Source of the DNA: Monilinia fructicola
Taxonomy: Eukaryota > Ascomycota > Leotiomycetes > Helotiales > Sclerotiniaceae
NCBI GenBank assembly: GCA_008692225.1
Contig: VICG01000008.1
Span: forward strand, 2,444,001 to 2,508,000
Direction of reading: 5' to 3'
DNA length: 64,000 nucleotides
Part shown: positions 24,528-35,132 of the stretch, one piece after another
How positions within the stretch are numbered: position 1 is the first letter of the stretch
Layout of the letters: each line of letters opens with the position of its first letter
Position numbers and translations under genes: made by a program
The notes under the pieces: model-generated
The model's database searches: none
Seen by the model: only the letters and a program-made list of their open reading frames with translations
Told to the model about the DNA's origin: nothing

Positions 24528-25280
24528 CTACCTACGTCTTGGTATAATTGTAACTTCCCCATCTCTCGGATCAAGCTTCAAACTCTTAGCAATCTGCTTG
24601 CCTTCCTTTAAAAACAGCATTCCATCCACATACAATTGTCCCCCAACTGTATGGTTGATTTTATACAATAGCTTTCCAGTATCTGTCGTATCAATCAGCA
24701 TCTCTGCCAACCATTTCTTCTTTGCCCAAGGGGACAGTCTAGGCCAACTAGTGTTTACGTTCCAAGTTCGAGGTTCTTTGTTTGTGAAATATCTGCTAGG
24801 ATACTCTTGAAATAGCCTCCCATCGACTATTTCTCCGTTCTCCCTTAAGTCGATCATATCATCGAATTCTTCAACCGTTTGTGGCCGTTCCTTGCTGGCT
24901 TTAATCGTAATTCCGTGCAATTCTGCCAAAGACCCTGCCGCTACTGCCAAACTCCGCTCAATCCATTCTAATTCATCCCAATCTAACACCTCCACTTGTA
25001 TGAGTATATGCCATCGCACTTTACCTCCAAGTGATAAATATAAATCCTCGAGTTTAGATCCTAATCCAGGGAATTCCCGCAGACTCATTCCTTTGTGCGC
25101 CCAAATGATATCCTTGCATTCTCGATGTATTTGCTTGCATGTTCGAAGCATGGAAAGTGATCGCACAACGTCGATTGACCATGGTGAGAGTGTAATAATA
25201 CCATCAGGGCCTGCGAGAATGTAGGTGTAAATAATGTCGCGGATTTCTCGGGGGAATATTTGAAGGAAAGGGGGAGCCAT
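24528..25280 (-). CDS. 2EXR / F-box-like domain protein, copy 2 (250 aa)
   Basis: Single-exon minus-strand gene starting MAPPFLQIFPREIRDIIYT, the same N-terminal box as the gene at 22960, followed by LSMLRTCKQIHRECKDIIW, the second box. It is 60 residues shorter than copy 1, mostly by lacking its N-tail and parts of the middle. The C-terminal thirds also align loosely (NVNTSWPRLSPWAKKKW here against NVNTAWDEWTYQEQGRW there), which supports common descent. No signal peptide or membrane helix. Function unknown. Confidence 0.8.
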   Translation of the reverse strand: MAPPFLQIFPREIRDIIYTYILAGPDGIITLSPWSIDVVRSLSMLRTCKQIHRECKDIIWAHKGMSLREFPGLGSKLEDLYLSLGGKVRWHILIQVEVLDWDELEWIERSLAVAAGSLAELHGITIKASKERPQTVEEFDDMIDLRENGEIVDGRLFQEYPSRYFTNKEPRTWNVNTSWPRLSPWAKKKWLAEMLIDTTDTGKLLYKINHTVGGQLYVDGMLFLKEGKQIAKSLKLDPRDGEVTIIPRRR

Positions 25281-26477
25281 ATCGAAAGATGCTCAAATGC
25301 TGTTTGTATGCCGTCTGTCTATGAAAAATGTTTCGCCGCCCCGAGGTATTTTGTTTGTCCGTAGATATCCTATGTATACACGAATTGCCTTGCTCACAAA
25401 ATCCTCAGAAACGTCCCTCGCCCTGACTCAATCGAAGGTCTGACCTTAATTCCCGAGACAGTCTTCCCGAGGTCCAGAAGACTCCTGGATTCAATGTTCC
25501 AACAAAGATTCCACTCTTCTCAGTCGAAGAAGTGATTAAGTTTAGCTGCAGTCTTGCAAAAAAGAAACTTTTCGAATCCTGGAGGTTATGATAGTAGCAG
25601 CCGTATTAGAATGCGCCGAGACCAAAGCACAGAAGACTTCGGTAATCTTAGAAGCAGATGCAGATGTAGTTCTTCTCGATATCAACATCCTATGGAGAAT
25701 GTGAGTATTGCAGGCCTACCTGTGATATATTGAGAATGTTGTTATATAATCTGTGGCATCTTGTTGGCTCTCAAGAACGATTGTGTCTTTTTTCCATGGA
25801 ATTGCGACGGTGCATTGGATAATGATAATTAATAAGTGATTCACAAGTATGCCAATTTAGAACCAGGAATTCCAGTATGAATCCTTTATGAATGATGCCA
25901 ATGGGAAGACCCGGACAGCTCCGATGGATCATCAAAGGAAGCAATAAGTTGACGGAATAAAATGCTTCAAAGATTCAAAGATTCAAAATGATTTGGCACG
26001 ACAGTACGATCCATACTTGTAGAATTTCAAAGTTGATTGATGGCAAGGTTGTTGATACATTTATTAATTATATTATATTACTCGAGTATTAAGAACTTAC
26101 ATGTGCGCGATGACTCGAGTAACCTGGAACCTTGCAATCTTCTCATTTCATTCCAAAAGGCCTCCGTAACCGTCCAAGATTCCATCCAGCCTTACTTGAA
26201 CATCCATGGACTGTGTGTACTTTCCACTTTACGCGTCAAGGTCAAAACGCGTTTCGTGATCAAAGCGCGTTCTAGTTCTACTAGTATAGTAATCTTTCAT
26301 AAGTTTTGGTTCCTCCATCAACCAAATTATTCAAATTTTGTACCAAAGTAATAAACATCTTCACTTTTGTATCTTCTTGACCTTCCCTTCTTCGCATTCG
26401 CAAACTTTGCTTTCATACCTAGGTAGTTCTTGCATTGCACTTTTTGGCTTGCTCTTGCTTCTATTGTATTGAAGATC
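25281..26477. other. Divergent region upstream of cdt1
   Basis: 1.2 kb between divergent genes. It contains two ACTCGAGTA palindromes (26079-26090 and near 26113), a CCTAGGTAG motif about 60 bp before the cdt1 ATG, and an ACGCGTCAAG segment near 26231 that recalls the MCB box ACGCGT of G1/S genes, fitting a replication gene. The regulatory reading is inference. Confidence 0.5.
26231..26237. promoter_or_regulatory. MCB-like ACGCGT box upstream of cdt1
   Basis: ACGCGTC lies about 240 bp before the cdt1 start, with a further AAACGCGTTTC and AAGCGCG nearby. ACGCGT is the known binding core of the MBF G1/S activator. Position and gene context fit; chance occurrence is possible. Confidence 0.4.
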
Positions 26478-28076
26478 ATGCCTTCAGCAGTAAAGAAAAG
26501 GAAGGTCTCGGCGGCGACCTCAAGAAATGCAGCAGCTATCAAGACACAACCATTAGCTTCATTTACTACGATTTCAAAAGCAAGTACAAAGGGAGGTGCA
26601 AAGTCGCTTGTTCATAAGAATAAAGAAGTCGATGGAGTATCAGTCAAAGTTACTGAATTGGATAAACCGTCAACAAATTTAAGGAAGAGGAAGTTGGAAG
26701 TTGAGGAGGAATCAACTGTTAGTTCAACTGTTATTGAGACAGCTACGACTGTGAAAGATACCAAACCAATTCAACGACAATCAACCCTTCCATCAAAAGT
26801 TCCACAAACACCAAGTAAACCCATCAAAACATCCTCGATCACGACCGATACTCCCACCAAAGGAGCGCGTACCCTTCTCGATCGCCTCCTTCTACAAACT
26901 CCAAAAAGACCTGTGCAGAAAAGACCTTCCCTCTCTTCTCTACGTTCCATTTGCTCAAATTCTGGCTCAGAAGCCTCGGCACTTCCACCTCAACATCCAC
27001 AAACTTACACCAAAGAAGGCAAGGACAAGGAGGAAGAGCCACAAGAGGAGCCTAAAGAATCTCTACCTGGCGAACTCATCGACATCATAAACCTTCACGC
27101 CGCTCTTCTTACAACCCTTACTCTCCACTGCGCTCACAATGGCTCTAATGCACCCGCAGATCTACGAAATCTCTGTCCAGATGTCTCCCGAGCATGGGGA
27201 AAGCGCAAAGTCGTCCTGGATGATATCCGTCAAACTCTTGGCATCTTGAACTTTCATATTAAGACTTGCGCAGAAGGCGAAAGGCTTTCTAAAATAACTC
27301 TCTCGGATTATGGATCTGGAAAAACATGTGTGGAAATTGAACCTGGAAATGGAGATGGGAAAGGGAATAATCTGAGGCCGATTGACGAGGAGAAACTTAA
27401 TGGGATATTTACCCAAGGCTTGATTACCCAGTGGGAGTCTAAGAATAAGAATACCACTGTGGAAACTTTTATCAAAGAATTACCATCAGAAGCCATCGCG
27501 CCGTGCTCTTCACTCTCGAAAGTCGCACCACTTCTAGCCAAAGGTCAACGTCGACTCGAAGACATGAAAGCTGGAATTGTAGCAAAAAAGGATCTCAGAA
27601 GAACAAAATCTTCACCCGCGCTCATCCAAGCCGCCACTACTATTTCCACTTCTGCCGAAAAGAAACCTACTCTCCTCGAACGTCTTCGTGCTAAACAATT
27701 ACGTCAGTCTCTACTCCCACAAGCTCCTTCTCCTGCACAAGTAGCTCGGAAAGCAGCTTTATCAAGGATGGAAGAAGTAGTCAAGGTCCTTAGTATCCTT
27801 AGTACATCAGGATCAGCTGGTCAACAAAGGATTTCATTCACAATGCCAACTTTGATCGGAAAGTTGAAGGATTCATTCAGAACTCCTATATCGAAAGATG
27901 AGGCACTTACCGTTGTAAAGTTGTTAGCGGGCGAAATTGCGCCGGAATGGGTTCAATTGGCGAAGATGGGGAAGATGGAGGCTGTTGTTTTTGATAGGGA
28001 GAGAAGGGTTGGGGAGGATAACGTTAAGGAGAGGGTTAAAAGAGCTCAGAGTGTTCAAGGTCCTCGAGATGTTTAA
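26478..28076 (+). CDS. cdt1: DNA replication licensing factor Cdt1
   Basis: Single-exon, 532 aa from the ATG at 26478; an in-frame ATG at 26430 would add 16 hydrophobic residues that do not fit a nuclear protein. Cdt1 loads the MCM2-7 helicase onto ORC/Cdc6-bound origins in G1. Seen: a basic N-terminus (KKRKVS, probable nuclear signal), a long disordered Lys/Ser/Thr-rich region to about 190 with many TP/SP sites (kinase targets), the central winged-helix region (LPGELIDIINLHAALLTTL ... WGKRKVVLDDIRQTLGIL), and the C-terminal MCM-binding winged helix (SRMEEVVKVLSIL ... DEALTVVKLLAGEIAPEW). Length is normal for fungi. No canonical PCNA-binding degron is evident. It converges on mbf1. Confidence 0.88.
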   Translation: MPSAVKKRKVSAATSRNAAAIKTQPLASFTTISKASTKGGAKSLVHKNKEVDGVSVKVTELDKPSTNLRKRKLEVEEESTVSSTVIETATTVKDTKPIQRQSTLPSKVPQTPSKPIKTSSITTDTPTKGARTLLDRLLLQTPKRPVQKRPSLSSLRSICSNSGSEASALPPQHPQTYTKEGKDKEEEPQEEPKESLPGELIDIINLHAALLTTLTLHCAHNGSNAPADLRNLCPDVSRAWGKRKVVLDDIRQTLGILNFHIKTCAEGERLSKITLSDYGSGKTCVEIEPGNGDGKGNNLRPIDEEKLNGIFTQGLITQWESKNKNTTVETFIKELPSEAIAPCSSLSKVAPLLAKGQRRLEDMKAGIVAKKDLRRTKSSPALIQAATTISTSAEKKPTLLERLRAKQLRQSLLPQAPSPAQVARKAALSRMEEVVKVLSILSTSGSAGQQRISFTMPTLIGKLKDSFRTPISKDEALTVVKLLAGEIAPEWVQLAKMGKMEAVVFDRERRVGEDNVKERVKRAQSVQGPRDV

Positions 28077-28902
28077 AACTGACGTTGGAATGGGCGTTGG
28101 ATTGGATATCGGGCATTTCAAGGGGCTGTGAATGAGTGTTTTGCGCTTTGTATATTTTATTGCTTAAAGAAGATACCCATGTGTTTGTATAGATTAAACT
28201 GCATCATATTATGGTATGGCTAATCGGATTTCATGACCGGCCAGAGGATAAAGGATACAGGACTAGGGAAGGAACGACAGGAAAATAATAGGACGTGTAT
28301 AGATAGATTCAATGCAATAAATGATTCGTGTACGACGTTTCCTCCATGGCTCCAAGTATTGAATTGAACAACTAAATGTACCTTCATGCTAACCATGTTT
28401 CTTCAACTAATGAAGTACTTACTAGTTCTATAGGTCGGTTGGTTCGGTTGAGCGTCAATATGTCAAGGGGTAATCTGAGTAGAGTTAAAATCCAGCGTTC
28501 CCTACAAATTATAAATTTGAGGTTCAAGTAGTAGGTGAGCAAGCAATGGTTTCCAACTCAGATCAAACTATGTGGATAGGTAGAAAGAGTCTATACGTTA
28601 TATGAGGAGTAAACATAGCGAGAAGATAGCTAAGTCATTGCGTAAGTTGGGAGAAAGTTTTTCATTTGAGTAGATGATCTCAACCAGACGCAATAAATTT
28701 GAGATCCAACGCAATGATTGATTTCTCCTTTTTTCTTCTTTTTTTTTTGGAAATCCAATGCAAACATTTGTTTGTTCCTTCGTGCATCTCATCTATTCAT
28801 AAACTCCATAGCTTAAAGCATCCACCATCCACCAATTCATTTCATAGAACGCGCTCCCCAAAACTTCACATCATTGACATCTACTCACTCATCCGCAGCA
28901 CT
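28077..28902. other. Convergent intergenic region, cdt1 / mbf1
   Basis: 3' regions of both genes. A GCAATAAATG segment near 28314 could be a polyadenylation signal for cdt1. A T-rich run lies at 28733-28750. No gene seen. Confidence 0.6.
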
Positions 28903-29530
28903 TCAGCTAGCCTTGGGAGGAACAATCTTAATCGTTGTCTTTGAAGGCGCTGGCTTTGCGGCAGGAGCAGGTGTAGCACTCTTCTTTGGACCCCCAAATT
29001 TCGAGGCTCCGATATCATTTCCCCGTAACTTAATGCCCAAGACTCGCTCCATGTTGTTGAGGACTTTCTGGTCGGGAGTAGCGATACCTCTTTCCATGTC
29101 ATTGACGATTTTTGGGGTAGTATTGCAGAGCTTGGCAAGATCGGCTTGGGTCTTGATGTTTTTGGCCTTGCGACCATCTTGGATCGCACGGGCGACTTCC
29201 GGACCGACGGTCTTGGGCTTGATAATTTCGTCGGAGCGGTCGACTTTTGTGAGATGTTGACCTTCTCCTGAAGGGCCCTATTGATAATATTGTTAGTTCA
29301 TGGTTCTTTGCTGTCGCGGGAAAGACTAATGGGAGGGGTAAAGATTGAGGGGGGGATTGGCTTGACTTACAGCATTACCGGAAGCAAACTTCTTCTCGGT
29401 AGTGATTGCTCCTCCGCTTCTCTTAGCAGCATTCAGTGCAGCTGCTCCTCTAATAACAGTCTCCCTGTTTTGCGCCAGCCCCTCCACGAACATTCTTTCC
29501 AATCTTTGTGACGGACTCCCAGTCTTCCAT
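28903..29530 (-). CDS. mbf1: Multiprotein-bridging factor 1 (Mbf1), frame broken once
   Basis: Exon 1 29530-29371, intron 29370-29278 (93 bp, GTAAGT..ATAG), exon 2 29277-28903; about 177 aa. Mbf1 is a nuclear/cytosolic coactivator linking bZIP activators to TBP and also guards ribosome reading frame. Seen: N-terminal [17 protein letters not shown], then [28 protein letters not shown], and the helix-turn-helix domain ([20 protein letters not shown] ... [17 protein letters not shown]). The conserved N-terminal box and the rest lie in different frames: one extra A in the A4 run (plus-strand TTTT 29468-29471) must be ignored. The C-terminus carries an unusual 25-30 residue Ala/Pro/Lys-rich tail. 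It shares its upstream region with the divergent DUF1365 gene. Confidence 0.88.
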
Positions 29531-30092
29531 TTTGATCAATTTTTGTGGGGGGGTTTCTAACAAAAAGGGTTGTCTGAAGGAATAAAATGGGTACTGGAGA
29601 GGGTATTTGGAAGACTTATAGAGATATCTGTCGTTGATGTGTTTGTTGTATATTCAGAAGAACCTTGGAAGCTGAAGAAGGATTGATGGCTTCTATTTGT
29701 GGCAATTGATAGTGCGCTTGCTTTCGCCGAATGAATCAGATACAAAAAGAACTTCTTACGTAAGCCTGAACTGGTCGAGTTACGTCGTTGAGCGGTGAGC
29801 GGTGAGGACCGTACAATGAACCTTTACTATGTATGGGTGGAGTGGCAGTATAGTCAGCCAGCCAGTCTATCCTCTTGTATGACTCTCTGACTTTGATACT
29901 ATCGACCACATTGACGTTCAAAACACTACTCGTATCACTTTTTCATTATACGAGGATTTCGAGGTCTTTTATGAAGGGAATCTTCCATATGTTTCCTAAC
30001 ATCTTCATATTCAACGTCTAGAAATATTTGAAAAGGAAAATGCTTCACCAAAGAATTCAACATCACCTGTCTTAGATTCTTGAAAGCCCGCC
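29531..30092. promoter_or_regulatory. Bidirectional promoter region, mbf1 / DUF1365
   Basis: 562 bp between divergent start codons, so both promoters must lie here. Visible elements: repeated GAGCGGTGAGCGGTGAGG (29789-29806) and otherwise AT-rich sequence. No TATA box is convincing. Confidence 0.5.
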
Positions 30093-31925
30093 ATGGGTAT
30101 TTCCTATTTTACAATCACTCCAATCACCCCCATTGCAATTGTTGGGTTATTCGGATCAGTGTCCGATATATCAACTCTCTTTGGCTTTGGGCTCATACGG
30201 AATAGACATTCCTGTATACAATTATTTCAGAAATATGTCGATCCATCCGCCTTTATCACCGTCGTCGGGAGCACGGTTTTTCTATTTACACTCCTCCAAA
30301 TTGTGCGATATGTTCGAGGTCTTGAGGTAGCATCTACAAAATTAGATGGGCAATTTCTCAAGCCCATGCTGTTTCCTGCAAAAACAAGTCATTTGAGATT
30401 GTTTCCAAAAAAAACATGGTTTTTCGTACTCCTACCTCCTGACCGGAATACCCATCGGATGGACGGGATCTTCAGGCGGCATAATTTCAGCCGATGAAAG
30501 GAACGATTCATCTTCCTGGTATAAGAGGCTGTTCTCTCTCCAGCCAATGAAGCCTTGGTATGTAGTAGATGGAGATGCTTATTTGGAGAGAGGTCATGTA
30601 CATGGTGGGTTGGAAGGAAAGTTGAAAAAGTTTCTTCATGATCAGGTGATTCAATATCTTCGTCTTTAGAGTGCGTGACTAACAATATCCAGGGCTTAGA
30701 TGAACAAGACTATCCTTATGCTTATCTCATGACATCCTCGAGATTTCTAGGGTATCAGAATAACCCAGTGTCGATATGGAATCTCTATTCAAGGGATAGA
30801 GAATTGAAAGCTGTTCTTCTTGAAGTCAATAATACATTTGATGAACGTCACACCTATTTCGTTACACCAAAGGATGCGAAAGTCTCCAAGATAGAAGAAG
30901 CAAAAGGTAAACCACCAAGGTTCACAAATACATGGTCGAAGGAATTTTATGTTTCTCCGTTCAATACTCGGAGTGGTACCTATTCCGTCTCAGCATCTGA
31001 TCCATTTTATCCATCACTATCTGGATGCAATCCTCTTGACCTCACATTAACACTCAGTTCTACTGAGCGTCCATTCCTTGTAGCAAGGGTATTTTCTGAT
31101 GGGCCTGCATTCGACCCTTCTATCATGTCAGTAGTTCAAAAAACTCAATTCCTCTTGTCATGGTGGTGGGTAGGATTCGCTACATTTCCTCGAACATTAG
31201 TTCAGGCCTTCATATTGCTTTTCAAACGGTCAATGCCCTGGGTCTCGCGTCCAGAACCATTGAAGGTGACTCTCTCCAGACATGCTGATTCAACTCAGAA
31301 ATCTCTCGAATTATTATTTCGGCAATATATTCAACATTTTATTGAGGGAACCGATCAAGCTTTAATTCTGAAATACAGACCTGCTGGACTTCTGGACAGT
31401 TCAACAGAAATTATGTATTCACCCTCAGCTCAAATATCTCCGGGATTGGCAAAAAAGATTGAAATATCAATTTTAACACCAATCTTTTATACTCAATTCA
31501 TCAAATATATTGATATTGTCCAAGCTCTCGAGACAGAATCAAAGAACGGAACCGTATCATTCTTGAACATTGATCTTATATGGTCACCACCTGTAAAGTC
31601 GGACATTCAGCCAGTGGTACGGCCAGAGGATTCTATTCCATCGAATATTGATACTTTTACTGATATGCTTTTCCGAACGATCCTCTCAACTCGCATCTAT
31701 TCTCACCTCGAACCTACTGGCAGTATCTTTTCGCCCTTCGATACATACATCCTTAGGCACACTGATCATGTCACTTTATCCTCATACAAGAAGATACTTT
31801 TGAAGATGTGGCTGAGTGATTGGATTGCTTTTGGCTGGGTAGACTTACTGGATTTTCAATTGTGGCTATTCAAACTTGGAGCTCTTTGGTGGACAGCGGG
31901 AAAGTTGCTATGGGCGCAGAAATGA
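30093..31925 (+). CDS. DUF1365 family membrane protein, frame broken once
   Basis: Exons 30093-30645 and 30693-31925, with a 47-bp intron (GTGATT..CCAG, branch GACTAAC); about 594 aa. DUF1365 proteins occur in bacteria and fungi, often near fatty-acid modifying enzymes; the biochemical role is unknown. Seen: hydrophobic N-terminal segments (residues about 1-20 and 54-72), the opening motif RLFPKKHGFSYSYLLTGIPIGW, LDEQDYPYAYLMTSSRFLGY, NNPVSIWNLYS, LEVNNTFDERHTYF and YVSPFNTRSGTYSVSASDPF. A further hydrophobic stretch (about 340-365) and a long C-terminal fungal extension follow. The frame breaks in the A8 run 30407-30414: with seven A residues the family motif reads through, with eight the frame stops at 30497. 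All downstream sequence is intact. Confidence 0.82.
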
Positions 31926-34900
31926 ATGGATTTTGGATACTCTGGAAATGATGGGAGGTGTCTTGAATACTTTGCAGTTGATGCTTGAGGGAAGTAGGAG
32001 CTAGAACATCAGTTTACTGATAGATATCACGCTAATAGATCAGATTGAAATATGGTAGTTTTTATAGTTTCCTCTTTGTTTTTGGTGATCCCACCAAGAG
32101 GATAGCAACAGCGGGTGAGATTCATTCCGATTTCCTTGAACCGTAGCGACTGGTTTTACCACAGCGTTTCTTAGTTTTTCTAATTCGCTAGATTGTTTTC
32201 CTGCTAGTCGTTGTTACTATACTTGACACCTTGTTCTATCTCGCAGTTGCATCACTTATAAGCCAGAAACAAGAATATTGCGAGTATATGATGTGCTGAA
32301 GAATACCTAGGTAGTTCCAGTTTTCATGTTCGAGCCTCCCATCCGAATGCTTTCAAGTGGGAGCTAGTAGACGGGCTATTGAGAAGAATAATTTAGTTCC
32401 ACCAGGTATAATTTCAATACCTACTCACAACTATGCATCTCATAACACCCCTTTACATCCCATATCTGCCGAATTTTCACTTTACTATTGATGATAAGAG
32501 CTGTTGTCTATTCGTGAGATTTTGCTGCCTCTTCCCAACAAACGAAATTCAACGCCGTCGCCAAAATTATATTCATCTTTTTTCCCTCTAGTAGCTCGTA
32601 TACCCTGCCTGGTATGATTATTCTAGGAACCATGTCTGGACCTCCATGTCTGGACCTTCATATCCAATGGCCAAGTTTTGAAAATCCTTCTCCAATCTCC
32701 ATGTCTCATGCAAAGCATTTTGGTTTTGAGTATCTTATACTCTAGGGAATGGAGTATTGTATACATTTACACATACAGTGAATATGTGGATAACGCCTAT
32801 CGATGACCGACAAATCACTGGATTCGCACTAGTCAAATCATTCACAGTCACTACTCCTCACCTTATCCACTTTATTCACGATATACTCTAATGGATGGCT
32901 CAAATCACACATTGATCGAAGTATTATGGGGTATAGGTCTTGTCGTCAGTCAACAAACGCAACACACGCAGGTTGAGACTCTTCATGTGTCTGGTGAAGG
33001 CTGTCCAAGATATATACTAATAGTATCATTACATTTAAGATCTTGCTTCCTCCTTCATTTAATAACGCTATAGTATTTCATTTTTTTCCTTCGTGCTGTC
33101 CTTCAGATTCCATCTTTCTCGTTGCTTCTCCCTCGTCTAATCATATTTACCTTTCACCATCCCAAAAGGAAACGAACCTCAACTATCATTTCTCCGCAAT
33201 CCCTCACATACATCAGCCCATATCTAATCCTCTCTCACCCCATCCCTTTCATTCGTCAAGCTCTGTAGTAAATTCACAATACACCCAATATTTACTTCAA
33301 CCTTAACACATCATGCTGTTCCACCTGACTTCGTTTCAATTTCAGTTCTAGTATCAACCTTTTGAAGAACTTTGTTCCAATCTTATTTGTGCTTTTACGC
33401 GGATCTCGGGAGTCTAGTCGTCTGGATATCCAAGAAGTTGTGGCTTTGGGCTCCCCGTGCTATGGATACAGATGGGGATGATTCACAGTTTGCAGCAAAC
33501 AGCACATCGTTCACTCGCTCATCATCCAATCCTAGTTCGCTTAGAATATGACCATCAAGGAACAGCGCCGAAGCAAGATATATATATATCTTTCCGAATC
33601 CGAGTTTTTCTAGAATCCCCAAAAAGACGTGTCTGATTCCAGAGTTCCAGAGTTCCAATTACACTTTTTCTTAATGCTAGATCTTGAAGTTCAGCTCTCC
33701 TTGACCAGATAATACTCCTTTTCATATTGCGTTTATTATCATTTTTCTCTCTCATATGATTGAATATTGCATCTTGATCCTAGTTAAGTGAATGATCTCC
33801 CTACGGAGACTAGACAGTTACGCACCTGGAAAGTCAATTGATGAATCTTGACCTTATATATCAGTTGGATAACATAACCTACTCTAGCAGGGAAGATGTC
33901 TGGTAACTCTATATCATGATTTGCTTTGCCTCTTCGACCACTCAGTCGTGCGGATAGTTATAGTTGGGGTGGAATCATGAATAGCGCGATATCAAATTAT
34001 TTCGACCATTTCACAAATTTCCATTGGTTGTATTTGTAGTTGTGCTGATGACTTGAACTGTGCATCGCAGTATCAGGCCCAATGAGCCTCCAAGAAACAA
34101 GTGTCAATATCATCATCATATGTATGTATCGGGGACATACTCGAAGAAATCTCTGTGGTTACTCACATCTTTTTTGTCTGAATTTTTATAAGGATTACAT
34201 CTCAACCGATTAGTCTCAGATTGAGCTATTCCATCTCAACTCATCTCATCTTATCGCATCTCACCCATCTCATCATCCCCTTTCAACGAAACCAACTCTC
34301 GCTACCCCTAAATAGACCAAGCTCTAACCACCTAGGCATCACTCTTCATCTTTCTAGCCCAAACTATCTCCCTCCAAATGATTCAACACGGTAGTATTTA
34401 GGGACCTTATTTCATGCCTCACACATGCGATATCGCCGCTACTGCTATCTCTTCCTCTCCTTCCTCCTTAGAGATACCATCGCCGAACTTCGCCCCGCGT
34501 ACTTCTTTTGCTTATCCTTCCACTAGTTCTTCCTCTTCCCATTTTCCACTCCCACCCAGAACGAAAAAAAATAATCCGAAACACAAGACCCCTCCGCAAG
34601 AAAGCAACCTCATCACAACCTACACTCTAGACTCAGAAAACCACATCTTCAGTTCCATTTAACCCCCCCACTCCATCACCATCTCCTTTCCCTTTGAATT
34701 CGCCGCCCCCATAATTCCTACTTGCCCTCCCAACTCACTACGGCCCACACAACCCAAAATTGCACGAACCCCACAAACCTCCCAGTCCTCAACACACGAC
34801 CACCCAAAGCCCACTCACCAAAAATACATATACACCCCCGCACTCATCAGATTCCACACCTCTTACCACCAGGCACCTCAACCATGGGCCCACCTCGAAT

Positions 34901-35132
34901 TCTTCAGTCCTCCAGTCCTCCAGTCCTCCATAATACATTCCCCCTGCACCCCTCAAATCCACATTCCATCATTCAGTATCCAGCAAAGGGTAGGTACTTG
35001 TAGTATACACGCGGGTCGATCTGGAGTAGTTTCCATAAAGGAGATAGACACCCCGTGAAGCCTTCCAAGGTAGAATAAATCCCCTATCAATATATATACC
35101 CAGCACGAGTATATTTGCCGCTGTATTATATA
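31926..35132. other. Gene-free stretch
   Basis: About 3.2 kb with no supported gene. Frames at 33043, 33395 and 34414-35003 are pyrimidine-rich or random. An ATACCTAGGTAG motif lies at 32304. The segment 34240-34990 is strongly C/T- and C/A-rich and resembles the leader DNA seen before other genes here, but no gene follows it because a transposon begins at 35133. It might be the orphaned promoter of a gene lost or displaced. Confidence 0.5.
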
